A DNA stretch of 64,000 bases from Platanthera guangdongensis (lineage: Eukaryota > Streptophyta > Magnoliopsida > Asparagales > Orchidaceae): contig CM077157.1 of NCBI GenBank assembly GCA_039583875.1, positions 71,796,346 through 71,860,345 on the forward strand, read 5' to 3'. The notes beneath the pieces were generated by a model. That model was given only the letters and a program-made list of their open reading frames with translations. It did no database searches and was not told the origin of the DNA. Below, in pieces: positions 44,420-55,617 of this stretch. The position numbers were made by a program, and so were the translations under genes. How positions within the stretch are numbered: the first letter of the stretch is position 1; each line of letters begins with the position of its first letter.

Positions 44420-46232
44420 TCTGTTTTGCAGGTGAGTCCAAGTGGCCATGCCCCAATATGATACTTGGACAGTGGATGTTCCAGACATATGACTGGAACA
44501 AGGGAATTACTAAAGGACTACACACCAATAAAGGATGGTCCAAAAGTCACCTTTGGTGGTTCTGAAAAAGGAATCATCAAAGGGTTTGGTAATATTTCTA
44601 GTAACTTAGTTACCATTACTCAAGTGGCTTATGTTAAAGGTTTGAAACACAACCTAATTAGTATAAGTCAATTAAGTGATGTAGGATATGACATCTCATT
44701 TGTTAAGGATGGTTGTCATATCAAGAGGTCAAATGATCAAGAGATCATTTTGACTGGCTATAAAAAAAGAAATGTCTACTGCTTAGACATTATGTGTGAG
44801 ACCAATGGTTCTCAAGTGTGTCTTGTAGCTGATGAGAAAGTCTCTCATTGTGTCAAATGGCACAAGAGGCTAACCCATATTAATTACAAGACAATTGGAA
44901 AACTCTTTAGTAAAGAGTTAGTGAGGAATGGTCCTCAAGTTAAGTGTATTAAAGATGGTATTTGCTCAGCTTGTCAAAAGGGCAAGCAGACTAGATCCAC
45001 CTTTAGAAGCATAGAAAACAAATATGCTGTGAGGTGCTTATACCTCTTGCATATGGATCTCTTTGGTCCAATGCTAGTTCACAGCCTAGGTAGGAAGGTC
45101 TATACCTTTGTAGTTGTAGATGACTACTCAAGGTTTTCCTGGGTGTTCTTTCTTAGACAGAAATCTGAAACACCCAATATCTTCTATAGCTTTGTTAGAC
45201 AAATTCAGAATGAACTAAATAGTATAGTGGTCAAAATAAGAAGTGACCATGGTACTGAGTTTCAGTCTGATAGCATGACAAAACTATGTGAAGACTTTGG
45301 GATATTTCTAGAGTTTTCTTCACCAAGAACACCTCAGCAAAATGACATTGCTGAAAGGAAGAATAGAACCTTGATTGAGGCTGGTAGGACCCTATTAAAT
45401 GATACAACACTACCAGAATACTTCTGGGCTGAGGCAGTGAATACTGCATGCCATGTTATTAATAGGGCTACCATAACTAAAAGCCTCAATAAGACCCCCT
45501 ATGAGGTTGTGAAAGGCAGGAAACCAAACCTATCCTACTTCAGGATCTTTGGTTGTAAGTGCTTCATACTTAACAATGGAAAGTCTTACTTGACTAAGTT
45601 TGCTGCCAAGTCCCAAGAGGGAATTTTTGTTGGGTACAACAACAACAGTAAGGCTTATAGAGTCTACAACTTGACAACACAAGTTGTAGAAGAGACTGTA
45701 CATGTAGTATTTGATGAAACTAGGCTTATTAACAATGAGTTGTCTAGTAGTGTATGCAGCTCCTCAGGTATAACCAAGAAGATGGACAAGCTTACTATAA
45801 AAGAAGAACCTACTGCAAGACAGCAAGTAGAAGACAGTGGCTGTTGTCCAGGGGGAGAACTACATGTACCAAATGCAGATGAAGTTCAAGGTGTACAGCA
45901 TGATGAAGATGTTGATGAAGCCCAACCTGAAGCCAGGATGCCTCCAGCCAATAGGCATCTTAGAGATCATCCAGCTAAGCAAATCATTGGTGATCCAAGA
46001 CAAGGGGTACAAACAAGGGGCAGAAACCTGAATGCAGCAATCTACTCCAGCTTTCTATCCCAAGTTGAACCAAAGAAGTTTGTAGAAGCCATCCTAGACC
46101 CTCTTTGGATTGAGGCAATGCAAGAAGAGCTGAATCAGTTCAAGAGATGCAAGGTCTGGGAGCTTGTTCCTAAACCTAAAGACCACAATATAATTGGAAT
46201 CAAGTGGATCTATAGGAACAAGATGGATGAAC
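44420..46232 (+). pseudogene. Sir-B pol part 1: protease, integrase, RT start
   Basis: Same frame as gag, beyond one TAA. Near its start a TGA (44459) sits where the family has Trp before LDSGCSRHMTG, the protease site. Integrase has a zinc part (WHKRLTHINY...ICSACQKGK), then catalytic Asp at 45056 (MDLFGP), Asp at 45246 (RSDHGTEF) and Glu at 45353 (AERKNRTL). After a variable Glu-rich linker the RT begins (LDPLWIEAMQEELNQF, GIKWIYRNK). It is cut by Cop-G at 46233 and resumes without loss at 53738. Confidence 0.93.
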
Positions 46233-47870
46233 TGTTAAATTTTCTCAACGTGGTCAGCAAGATAGCCCAAACACCAAATTAAGATCTTCGGAACTACCCA
46301 GTTCGCACGCTGAACCTGCGGAAAGCCCAAGGACTAGAGGTTGCACCCAACAAAACAATGGAGGTACAAGAAGGTCTTATTATGCATTCACTTCTTTACA
46401 ATCCGAGGCATACATAGCGAGACATGATTTCGCTAGTATTACAGCTGAAAACAGAAAGAACCAAACAAAAAAAACAAGTTGGGCGGACAGCACCGGAGTC
46501 CGCCGAGACCGCGAGGTTGCCGAGACCGCCGAGACCGCTGAGCTCGCCCAAGCTATGCTGCAATCCGCCGAATACCACGGAGTCCGCCGAAGCCGCGAGG
46601 CCGCGCGGACAGACCGTTATTCGCCTCCTGCTGAACCCGAACTGAGGAACTCCCCTACCCGCCTGAAGCTGGCGGACAGGTTATTGAAGCTAGCAAAGTT
46701 GAAACAGAACTGACAAGCCGCAGAGCGACCTCCTGCTGAGTCCGCAGAGACCGCACACTTCCAAGCACTTGACCGAAGTCACAGCCAAACTCCTGGCTCC
46801 TTGAAGTTATCCGCGCGACCTGCACACAGCAAACCGTCAGCCTGAAACAATCCGCGCGGACTGGCAAACACAGACCGCAGCACTTCACACACCCCAACTT
46901 ACTGTTCACTCTAGTTACTTAGATTACTGTAGATGTGCCAGGGGGGTCCTATTTATAGGCAAGGTGAGGAGTGTGGTCACCGCCCAAGAGATAGCGACAC
47001 CACCCTCAGTCCGCGCGAATACAACCACCGTCCGCTGAGTCCGCATGGACTTAGCCGGATACCAAGGAAACCGCCAGGAGCAAGACAACCATTGACGAAC
47101 CCTCTCCAGTCCGCCCAAGCTAAGCGGACAAGGCACCAGCCCGCAAAGCTCCAACTGCTTCAGGACAGCAAACCCCCTTCAATGGCTGTCCGCACCAACC
47201 CGAGGCAGTCCGCAAGACTCACACCTCAATCCGCCACAAGTCCACGACCAAAGGCAAATAGCAACAGTCCGCCCGGTCACAGCGGACTTGGCGGATACGG
47301 CGGACACCATGAACTTGGCACAATGTGTGACCAAGTCCAAAACCATCAAGGGCCAGTGCGAGCATGGCGGACACAAAGTCCCGTCCGCCAAACACCCTAG
47401 CACAGACCGCAACCAGTCCGCGAGCTCCTCGCACTTGTCCAACGCAGCAGCTTCCTCCCGGACTCCAAACACCAGGCCGCCAACTAGTCTCCACAGCAAA
47501 TCGCCTGCTGTAACACCAGAACTTGACAAGGCCTCAGCCAAGCCCTAAGCTTAGTCCGCAACAGCCAATACCGCGGACACATCAGTCCGCAAGCTTCCCG
47601 CGGACAAGAGCCAACCCGCCTTTCAGCACAAGCTTGCACCCGCGACCACTGAGCAAAGCACCAGTCCGCAAGCCTCTCTATCCGCAGATACCAGGCCGCA
47701 CCAAACCGCGGACTCCATGCAACAACCCGCTCAGAACACAGCCGGCTTCCACCAGACTTTTCACCAGGCCGCAAACCTCAGTCCGCCCAGTCCGCCCAGT
47801 CCGCCAAGGCTATCCGCCACAGGCCGCGCGGCCTGTCCCGTCACCCACTTCCACTTCACAAATTTCAACA
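46233..47870 (-). repeat. Cop-G 3' LTR
   Basis: 1,638 bp. Dense in GTCCGC/GCGGAC words and CCGCGCGG-like palindromes. Minus-strand TATA box CTATAAATAG at 46949-46958. Open frames inside it are by-products of this composition. Confidence 0.95.
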
Positions 47871-50800
47871 CTCCCCCTTGAAGTGAGAAGTGGTGACCAA
47901 GCCCAGCAAGCTGCGCAAGCGTTCAAAGGGCCCCTTCGACAGCGGCTTCGTGAAGATGTCAGCAAGATTATCTTCACTCCGAACATGCCCGACCAGCAGA
48001 GATCCTTCCAACACCTTCTCCCTGATGAAATGGTGATCAATCTCTATATGCTTGGTCCTGGCGTGACACACTGGATTGTTAACCAGTTTGAGAGCACTCT
48101 CATTGTCACCCCGGAGTAAAGTAGGCCCTTGCACTTCTTCATGAACATCCTCTATGAGTCTCCTCAACCAAACGGCTTCCCGAGCAGCCAAGGCCGAAGC
48201 CTTATACTCCGCCTCCGTGGTTGAAACCGACACCGAGTCCTGTTTCTTGCTACACCACGAGATGCTAGCTGATCCGCAAGTGAACACATAACCTGAAGTA
48301 GACCTTCGATCATCCGAATCACCGCCATAGTCAGCATCCGTGTACCCGAGCAACGCAACCTCCGTGTCCCTTCTATAGAGAAGTCCCATGTCAGAAGAAG
48401 CCTTGACATACTTCAGAATTCCCTTCGCCGCCACTAGATGAGATTGCCTTGGTTCAGCCATATACCGACTTACTCGGCCAACAGCATAAGCGATATCCGG
48501 CCTTGTAATCGTCAGGTAAATCAAGCTCCCAACAAGAGCCCTGAACACCAAGGGATCATTAAGAACCCTTCCCTCATCTCATCTAAGCTTTAGCCCAGGT
48601 TCCAGTGGAGTAGAGCACTTCTTCCCTTCGCCCATGCCAAACCGCTTCACAATGCGATCAGCATACCCTTTCTGGCTAATGAGAACCCCGCACTCCTTCC
48701 TCTCCACTTCCAGACCAAGAAAGTGATGCAACTCTCCCAAGTCTTTCATCTCGAAGCGTATAGCAAGCTCTGCCCTGAGCCTTGCTACTTCCTCCTCCGA
48801 GTTCCCTGTGATGATCATATCATCCACATACAGCAGGACCAAGACTCTTAGCTCTTCCTTCTTCTTGACGAACAAGATTGAATCCGAGTTGGAAGCCAAG
48901 TATCCACAGAATTGCAAGTACTCTGCAATCTTCCCATACCACGCTCGAGGAGCTTGCTTCAACCCATAGAGAGCCTTCCTGAGTTTGCAGACATAGTCCG
49001 GATGCTTCTCAGAGACAAAACCAAGCGGCTGATCCATGAAGATGTCCTTGTCAATCTCTCCGTAAAGAAAGGCATTCTTCACATCGAGTTGCCACAACCT
49101 CCATCCCTTGCTAGCAGCCAAGGCGATCACCACTCTTACAGAAGTCATCTTCGCAACTGGACTGAATGTCTCCTCATAGTATTCTCAATACTACTGTGAG
49201 AATCCTCTAGCGACCAGGCGAGCCTTGAACCGATCAATGCTCCCATCAGCCTTTTTCTTCAACTTATACACCCACTTGCAAGTAACCGGAGTAACGCCAT
49301 CAACCTTGGGCACAAGGTCCCAGGTTTCATTCTTCTTCAGAGCATCAATCTCTTCCTTCATGGCATCATCCCACTCCTTCACTCCAGTGGCCTCGTTGAA
49401 GTTTGCAGGCTCTCGCTCATCCAGAGGACCTGCAAAGAAGCAGGAGACAAAGCTCACTGCATTCCCATCACAGTACCGAGCCGGTGGCTTAACCACCCTC
49501 TTCGATCTCCGAAGACACGGCTCCTTGCTCACGGCTTCCGTTGCTTCTTCAGGCTCCACTCCTACCTGGGGCAAGCATTGAGCAGTGCTCCCCCTGCTTC
49601 CTGAGCCAGAAGGCTCAGCCTCGGAGTTCGAAGCAACAGGAGCTGCTGGTGAAACAGCAAGCTCCTCTTCCAGGCCTTCAGCAGCCTCCACCGGTGCTTC
49701 ATCATCCTTGCTACTTCCAGTTAGCTCCACCGAGCCACCTCCATATGACGTCAGCTCGTCGAAGACAACGTCTCTTGACACCACGAACTTCTTCGCCACA
49801 GGGTCCATGCACTTCCATCCCTTCTTCCGCTCATCATAGCCAACAAAGACAAGTTTCCTTGCCTTCGCATCCAGCTTTGTCCGTGAAGCATCCGGGACAT
49901 GCACGTAGCAAGTTGAACCGAACACCCTAAGGTGTTCAACACTCGGCTTCTCCTTCAGCAACAGCTCAATAGGAGTCTTCATGTTGATAGGGCTGAGTGG
50001 CATCCGGTTGATAACATAAGCAGCACAAGACATTCCCTCCGCCCAAAAGGACCTTGGGATATCTTTCGCATGCAGCCAGCATTTGCAGGTTTCCGTCAAA
50101 TGACGGATCTTCCGCTCCGCTACCCCCATTTTGTTGTGGAGTGTGAGCACAAGTAAGCTCCCGTTGGATCCCGTGCTTCCTGCAGAAGTTAGAAAACTCG
50201 GAAGAGACAAACTCCCCCCCGTTATCAGTTCTAAACTTCTTAATCCGCAAGCCAAGCCGGCCTTCTACCAACTCCTTGAACTCCACGAACAAACGGAAGG
50301 CTTCCGACTTCTCCTTTAAGAAGTACACCCAAGTATACCTTGAGTAGTCATCAACCAAGACAAGCATGTATCTGCTTCCACCAAGGCTGGCAGTAACCGT
50401 CGGTCCCATCAGGTCGCCATGAATACACTCCAATGGTTTCTTGCTCCTTGTTTGTGATTTATCAAACGGAAGGCGATGTGCCTTACCGTATTGACAACCC
50501 GCACAAACATGCCCATCACCAAAGGAGGACAACTTCGGCAACCCCCTCACCAGACTTCTACTCGCCATTGCCTTTAGCTTGTCCATGCCAACATGCCCCA
50601 GCCTCTCATGCCAGATAGCTGCACTATCATTGGCCCTCATTCTATCAACATAAGCACTGGTGAAAAGAACAAACAAGTTCTTCACCCTCCTCCCAACATG
50701 AGCAACATCAGCCTTCACCGCTGATACGTTGCGAAGGAACCTCACGTCTGTTGGCCCAAACAGAACGTGATACCCAGCGTCCACCGCATTGGTCACCGAG

Positions 50801-51051
50801 AAGAGGTTCTTCTTCATGCCCGGCACGTGATACACACTCCTTAACATGAGTGGCCCCTGATCACTACCCAAAGACACGACCCCCTCCTTCTCTACTGCAT
50901 AAACAGTATTATCAAGCAGTGATAATAGCTTCATTACCTGAGTAAGCCTGCATGGAGGTGAACTTCGATTTGTCTCCGGTGAGGTGATGACCACACCCGG
51001 AGTCGACGATCCACTCGCTGTTGAAGTCCTCAGCAGATAAGGCCCGGACAC
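47865..51051 (-). pseudogene. Cop-G pol: protease, integrase, RT, RNase H
   Basis: Read right to left. The protease site WIVDSGCGHHLTGD (about 51000) is in the gag frame. After a shift the next frame has the integrase zinc part (WHERLGHVG...CAGCQYGK) and catalytic core (HGDLMGP, FRTDNGGEF). A second shift near 50140 splits the last Glu motif (GVAERKIRHLTE), and the frame runs on through a Glu/Ser-rich linker to RT (WDLVPKVDG). A short lesion with a stop lies at 49148-49191. RT then continues with LDVKNAFLYGEI and YVDDMIITG (48819-48830). Another break at 48551-48579 precedes RNase H (YTDADYGGDSDDRRSTSG, KHIEIDHHFIREKV). It ends just inside the LTR. Dead copy. Confidence 0.92.
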
Positions 51052-51955
51052 AAGTGCCCGTCATGAAAGCTCCTCCCCATTCTGCTTCTTCACTTCGCGA
51101 GCAAGCTTCCTCCTTTCCCGCAGCATGCCCAGGCTGCAGTTTGACCTTGCAGTCCCGCTTGAAGTGCCCACGCTGATGACACCGGTAGCACTTCAAGTTC
51201 TTCTTCCAGTCCTTAGGAGCATTGCTCCTCTCCGGCGGATATGAAGATGAAGTCTCCTTCTCAACAGCGGCCTGCACCTTCTTCTTCTTCTTCCCTTCCC
51301 ATCCCTTCTTCTTGCCTGAGAAGAGGGCCTCGCTGCCTTCCTGATTCAGGTTCACTCCAGCCATCTGCCTTGCTAAGCTCTCCTGCGAGGCAAGCAGATT
51401 CTCCAGCTCTAGCAGAGACGGCTGAGTAGCCCACCCTTGAACAGATGTAACAAAGGCCACATATTCCTTCCGTAAGCCACGGATAATGTGCCTCTTCATC
51501 TTTGCCTCAGAGATAGGCTCATCAGGATCCAGTGCCGACAGCTCAGCACACAAGCTCTTCATCTTTAAGAAGTACTTGGAGATGGAAAGGTCTCCCTGAG
51601 TTGCCCTGGCCAACTCATTCTCCAGGAACTGAAGCCGCGCCACATTCTTCCTATTGAACAACTCATCAATGGTTGTCCAAATATCAGCAGCCGACTCACA
51701 TCCAATGATGTGATCAAACAGTTCTAGAGACACAGCTCTCTTCAGAACGAACTCCGCCTTAGCATTTGTTCTTCTCCAGAGCCTCACCTGCTCAGCAGTA
51801 CCGAAAGCAGCAGTGACTTCCTGCCTGTCGTCTCCACCAACGACATCCCACAGCTCCTCGCCTAGAAGATAACTCTTCATGCACGACTTCCACTTCTTGT
51901 AGTTAGTCAGCGTTAAGAGTTAAATGCCCAGACCTCTTGCTAAGCTTCCTTCCAT
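50912..51955 (-). pseudogene. Cop-G gag
   Basis: Ty1/copia capsid with zinc knuckle. The likely start is MEGSLARGLGI at 51955, with an in-frame TAA a few codons later. The body reads NYKKWKSCMKSYLLGEELWDVV, then the UBN2-like helices (AADIWTTIDELF, FLENELARATQGDLSISKYF, MKRHIIRGLRKEYVAFV), a Lys-rich stretch and the knuckle CYRCHQRGHFKRDC. It continues directly into the protease. The early stop is the only lesion before the protease. Confidence 0.88.
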
Positions 51956-52086
51956 TGCGATCACCTGTTGGTACCCTTCAGCAGCTCCGAGCAACAACAC
52001 AGGTTGATCACCACTCAATCACTGAGTTAACAACGCTGGTTGACCTCCGCTCACGCAACTGAACCTCCGCAACCTCAGAAACCTGG

Positions 52087-52097
52087 CTTTGATACCA
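52087..52097 (-). other. Primer-binding site, Cop-G
   Basis: Minus-strand TGGTATCAAAG immediately after the LTR end; tRNA-Met type. About 130 bp of leader separate it from gag. Confidence 0.88.
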
Positions 52098-53737
52098 TGT
52101 TAAATTTTCTCAACGTGGTCAGCAAGATAGCCCAAACACCAAATTAATATCTTCGGAACTACCCAGTTCGCACGCTGAACCTGCGGAAAGCCCAAGGACT
52201 AGAGGTTGCACCCAACAAAACAATGGAGGCACAAGAAGGTCTTATTATGCATTCACTTCTTTACAATCCGAGGCATACATAGCGAGACATGATTTCGCTA
52301 GTATTACAGCTGAAAACAGAAAGAACCAAACAAAAAAAAAACAAGCCGGGCGGACAGCACCGGAGTCCGCCGAGACCGCGAGGTCGCCGAGACCGCCGAG
52401 ACCGCTGAGCTCGCCCAAGCTATGCTGCAATCCGCCGAATACCACGGAGTCCGCCGAAGCCGCGAGACCGCGCGGACAGACCGTTATTCGCCTCCTGCTG
52501 AACCCGAACTGAGGAACTCCCCTACCCGCCTGAAGCTGGCGGACAGGTTATTGAAGCTAGCAAAGTTGAAACAGAACTGACAAGCCGCAGAGCGACCTCC
52601 TGCTGAGTCCGCAGAGACCACACACTTCCAAGCACTTGACCGAAGTCACAGCCAAACTCCTGGCTCCTTGAAGTTATCCGCGCGACCTGCACACAGCAAA
52701 CCGTCAGCCTGAAACAATTCGCGCGGACTGGCAAACACAGACCGCAGCACTTCGCACACCCCAACTTACTATTCACTCTAGTTACTTAGATTACTGTAGA
52801 TGTGCCAGGGGGGTCCTATTTATAGGCAAGGTGAGGAGTGTGGTCACCGCCCAAGAGATAGCGACACCACCCTCAGTCCGCGCGAGTACAACCACCGTCC
52901 GCTGAGTCCGCATGGACTTAGCCGGATACCAAGGAAACCGCCAGGAGCAAGGCAACCATTGACGAACCCTCTCCAGTCCGCCCAAGCTAAGCGGACAAGG
53001 CACCAGCCCGCAAAGCTCCAACTGCTTCAGGACAGCAAACCCCCTTCAATGGCTGTCCGCACCAACCCGAGGTAGTCCGCAAGACTCACACCTCAATCCG
53101 CCACAAGTCCACGACCAAAGGCAAACAGCAACAGTCCGCCCGGTCACAACGGACTTGGCGGATACGGCGGACACCATGAACTTGGCACAATGTGTGACCA
53201 AGTCCAAAACCATCAAGGGCCAGTGCGAGCATGGAGGACACAAAGTCCCGTCCGCCAAACACCCTAGCACAGACCGCAACCAGTCCGCGAGCTCCTCGCA
53301 CTTGTCCAACGCAGCAGCTTCCTCCCGGACTCCAAACACCAGGCCGCCAACTGGTCTCCACAGCAAATTGCCTGCTGTAACACCAGAACTTGACAAGGCC
53401 TCAGCCAAGCCCTAAGCTTAGTCCGCAACAGCCAATACCGCGGACACATCAGTCCGCAAGCTTCCCGCGGACAAGAGCCAACCCGCCTTTCAGCACAAGC
53501 TTGCACCCGCGACCACTGAGCAAAGCACCAGTCCGCAAGCCTCTCTATCCGCAGATACCAGGCCGCACCAAACCGCGGACTCCATGCAACAACCCGCTCA
53601 GAACATAGCCGGCTTCCACCAGACTTTTCACCAGGCCGCAAACCTCAGTCCGCCCAGTCCGCCCAGTCCGCCAAGGCTGTCCGCCACAGGCCGCGCGGCC
53701 TGTCCCGTCACCCACTTCCACTTCACAAATTTCAACA
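52098..53737 (-). repeat. Cop-G 5' LTR
   Basis: 1,640 bp, matching the left copy apart from about 21 differences. Minus-strand TATA box at 52816-52825. Confidence 0.95.
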
Positions 53738-55103
53738 TAAACAAGGAGTCATCATTAAGAACAAAGCAAGATTGGTTGCTAAAGGATATAGGCAGGAAGA
53801 AGGTATTGATTTTGATCAAACCTTTGCTCCAGTAGCCGGACTGGAAGCCATAAGAATGTTCCTGGCCTATGCAACCTTTCAAGGATTCAAAGTTTATCAA
53901 ATGGATGTTAAGTCAGCATTTCTGAATGGTAATCTTAAAGAGGAACTCTATGTGGAACAGCCCTCAGGTTTTGTTGATTCAACTCTACCTAATCATGTCT
54001 ATAGACTTAGGAAAGCTTTATATGGGTTAAAGCAAGCCCCTAGGGCTTGGTATGAAACCCTGTCTAGTTTCCTCATTGTGAATAAGTTCACAAGGGGGAA
54101 AATAGACAAGACTCTATTCCTTAGGGAATCTAGAGGCAAAGTAATACTAGTCCAAATATATGTAGATGACATTATATTTGGGTCTACTGAAAGTAGCCTT
54201 TGCAAAAAGTTTGCAAAACTTATGCAAGGTCAATTTGAGATGAGTAGTATGAGAGAGCTAAAGTTCTTCTTGGGTCTCCAAGTAAGACAGACTGAGAGTG
54301 GTTTATCCATATGCCAGTCCAAGTTCACCCTAGAACTCATAAGGAAGTATGGTATGGATTGATCCAGTACCATGAAGACTCCTATGGGGTTAAGTATGTC
54401 TCTTAGCAAGGATGATGCAGGGAAGCCTGTAGATGAAACCTTGTATAGAGGGATAGTTGGCTCCCTATTATACTTGACTGCAAGTAGACCAGATATCATT
54501 TATGCTACACGTGTCTGTGCAAGGTATCAAGCCTGCCCTAAAGAGTCTCATTTGACAGCAGTCAAAAGAATATTGAGATATCTAAAGGGCACTCCTTTTC
54601 TAGGCCTCTAGTACCCTAGGAATGGGGATTTTGAACTAACAGGTTATTCAGATGCAGACTTTGCAGGATGCAAAGAAGATAGAAAAAGCACTACTGGAAC
54701 CTGTCAATTCCTAGGTGGAAGACTAATTTCATGGAGTAGCAAAAAACAGACAAGTGTGGCTATCTCCACTGCAGAGTCAGAATATGTGGCTGCAGGAAGT
54801 TGCTGTGCTCAACTTCTATGGATACAACATCAGCTTGAGGACTATGGAATTCAGGTAAGTAGAAACTCCACTCTTTTGTGATTCTACAAGTGCTATTTCA
54901 ATTGCACATAACCCTGTTTCACATAGTAGAACTAAACATATTGAGATAAAATATCATTTTCTTAGGGAGCATGTAGAGAAAGAAGATATTTTACTAGAAT
55001 ATGTTAAAACTGATAATCAACTAGCTGATATGTATACTAAGCCCCTAAAAGAAGCTAAGTTCAATAGGTTTAAAATTGAACTAGGAATGATAAACTTAGA
55101 GTA
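53738..55103 (+). pseudogene. Sir-B pol part 2: RT and RNase H
   Basis: Continuation of the [58 protein letters not shown] and catalytic YVDDIIFG at about 54159-54173. Then the connection (YRGIVGSLLYLTASRPDI) and RNase H (GYSDADFAGCKEDRKSTTGT, ISTAESEYVAA, RTKHIEIKYHFLREHVEK, DMYTKPL), ending INLE then stop near 55103. Lesions: TGA at 54360, TAG at 54609 (where the family has Trp) and a frameshift near 54860. Confidence 0.92.
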
Positions 55104-55134
55104 AGTTTATAGAATTGGAAATGGCTAAGTAAAA

Positions 55135-55470
55135 AGGTGTCGACACACAGAGATCTATGTGTCGACACAGAATAGTGGTGTCGACACTTCAGGAAAAAGG
55201 TGTCGACACATCTAGGAAGTTGGTGTCGACACTTCAGAATATTAGTGTCGACACATGACAAGTTGGTGTCGACCCAACCAAGGTGGTGTCGACACATAGT
55301 GTTTACTCAGAATTATCTAAGTAAAGTCTCGACTATGTGTCGAGATAAGTGGTGTCGACACATAAACAAGTGTCGACACATATAATCTATTGACTAAACT
55401 TGTGTCGACACATATGTGTCGAGACATTATAAGTCAGTGTCGACACTTATCGACAGTGTCGACACAATTT
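55135..55470 (+). repeat. Internal GTGTCGACAC array upstream of ORF2
   Basis: At least 12 perfect copies of the LTR palindrome GTGTCGACAC in about 330 bp, after the pol stop and before ORF2. More copies of GTCGACAC occur in the leader at about 55537 and 55577. It is not an LTR fragment: the intervening text differs from the LTR. Confidence 0.93.
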
Positions 55471-55510
55471 AAGTTAGCTGCCCGCCTTTTCATCTTTAAA
55501 CATAGAAAGG

Positions 55511-55518
55511 TATAAATA
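55511..55518 (+). promoter_or_regulatory. Candidate internal TATA box for ORF2
   Basis: TATAAATA with GG on its 3' side, 41 bp after the last palindrome of the internal array and about 107 bp before the ORF2 ATG. Order and spacing copy the LTR promoter (palindromes, then TATAAATAGG). Confidence 0.62.
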
Positions 55519-55617
55519 GGATTTTGCCTTAGTTTGTCGACACGCTTTCAACAGTTTCGAGACCAAAACTTGTGTGTCGACACCTCTCTTCTCTGCAGTC
55601 AAATTCTTCAAACCCTA

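Larger units (their letters stand above)
46233..53737 (-). mobile_element. Cop-G: complete Ty1/copia element inside Sir-B RT
   Basis: 7.5 kb minus-strand element. LTRs at 46233-47870 and 52098-53737 (TGTTAAATTTTC...TTTCAACA on the plus strand), a primer site touching the right LTR and a priming tract at the left LTR. The target duplication is TGAAC (46228-46232) and TAAAC (53738-53742), one base diverged. The host RT frame is continuous across the site. It encodes gag and pol, both with lesions. The LTRs differ at about 21 positions by eye (about 1.3%). Confidence 0.95.

Noticed and set aside
46424..47774. Several open frames of 60-200 codons in the Cop-G LTRs, including proline/arginine-rich ones
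   Set aside because: They lie inside the LTR, occur in opposing frames, reflect GTCCGC composition, and recur in the other LTR copy (52245-53641).
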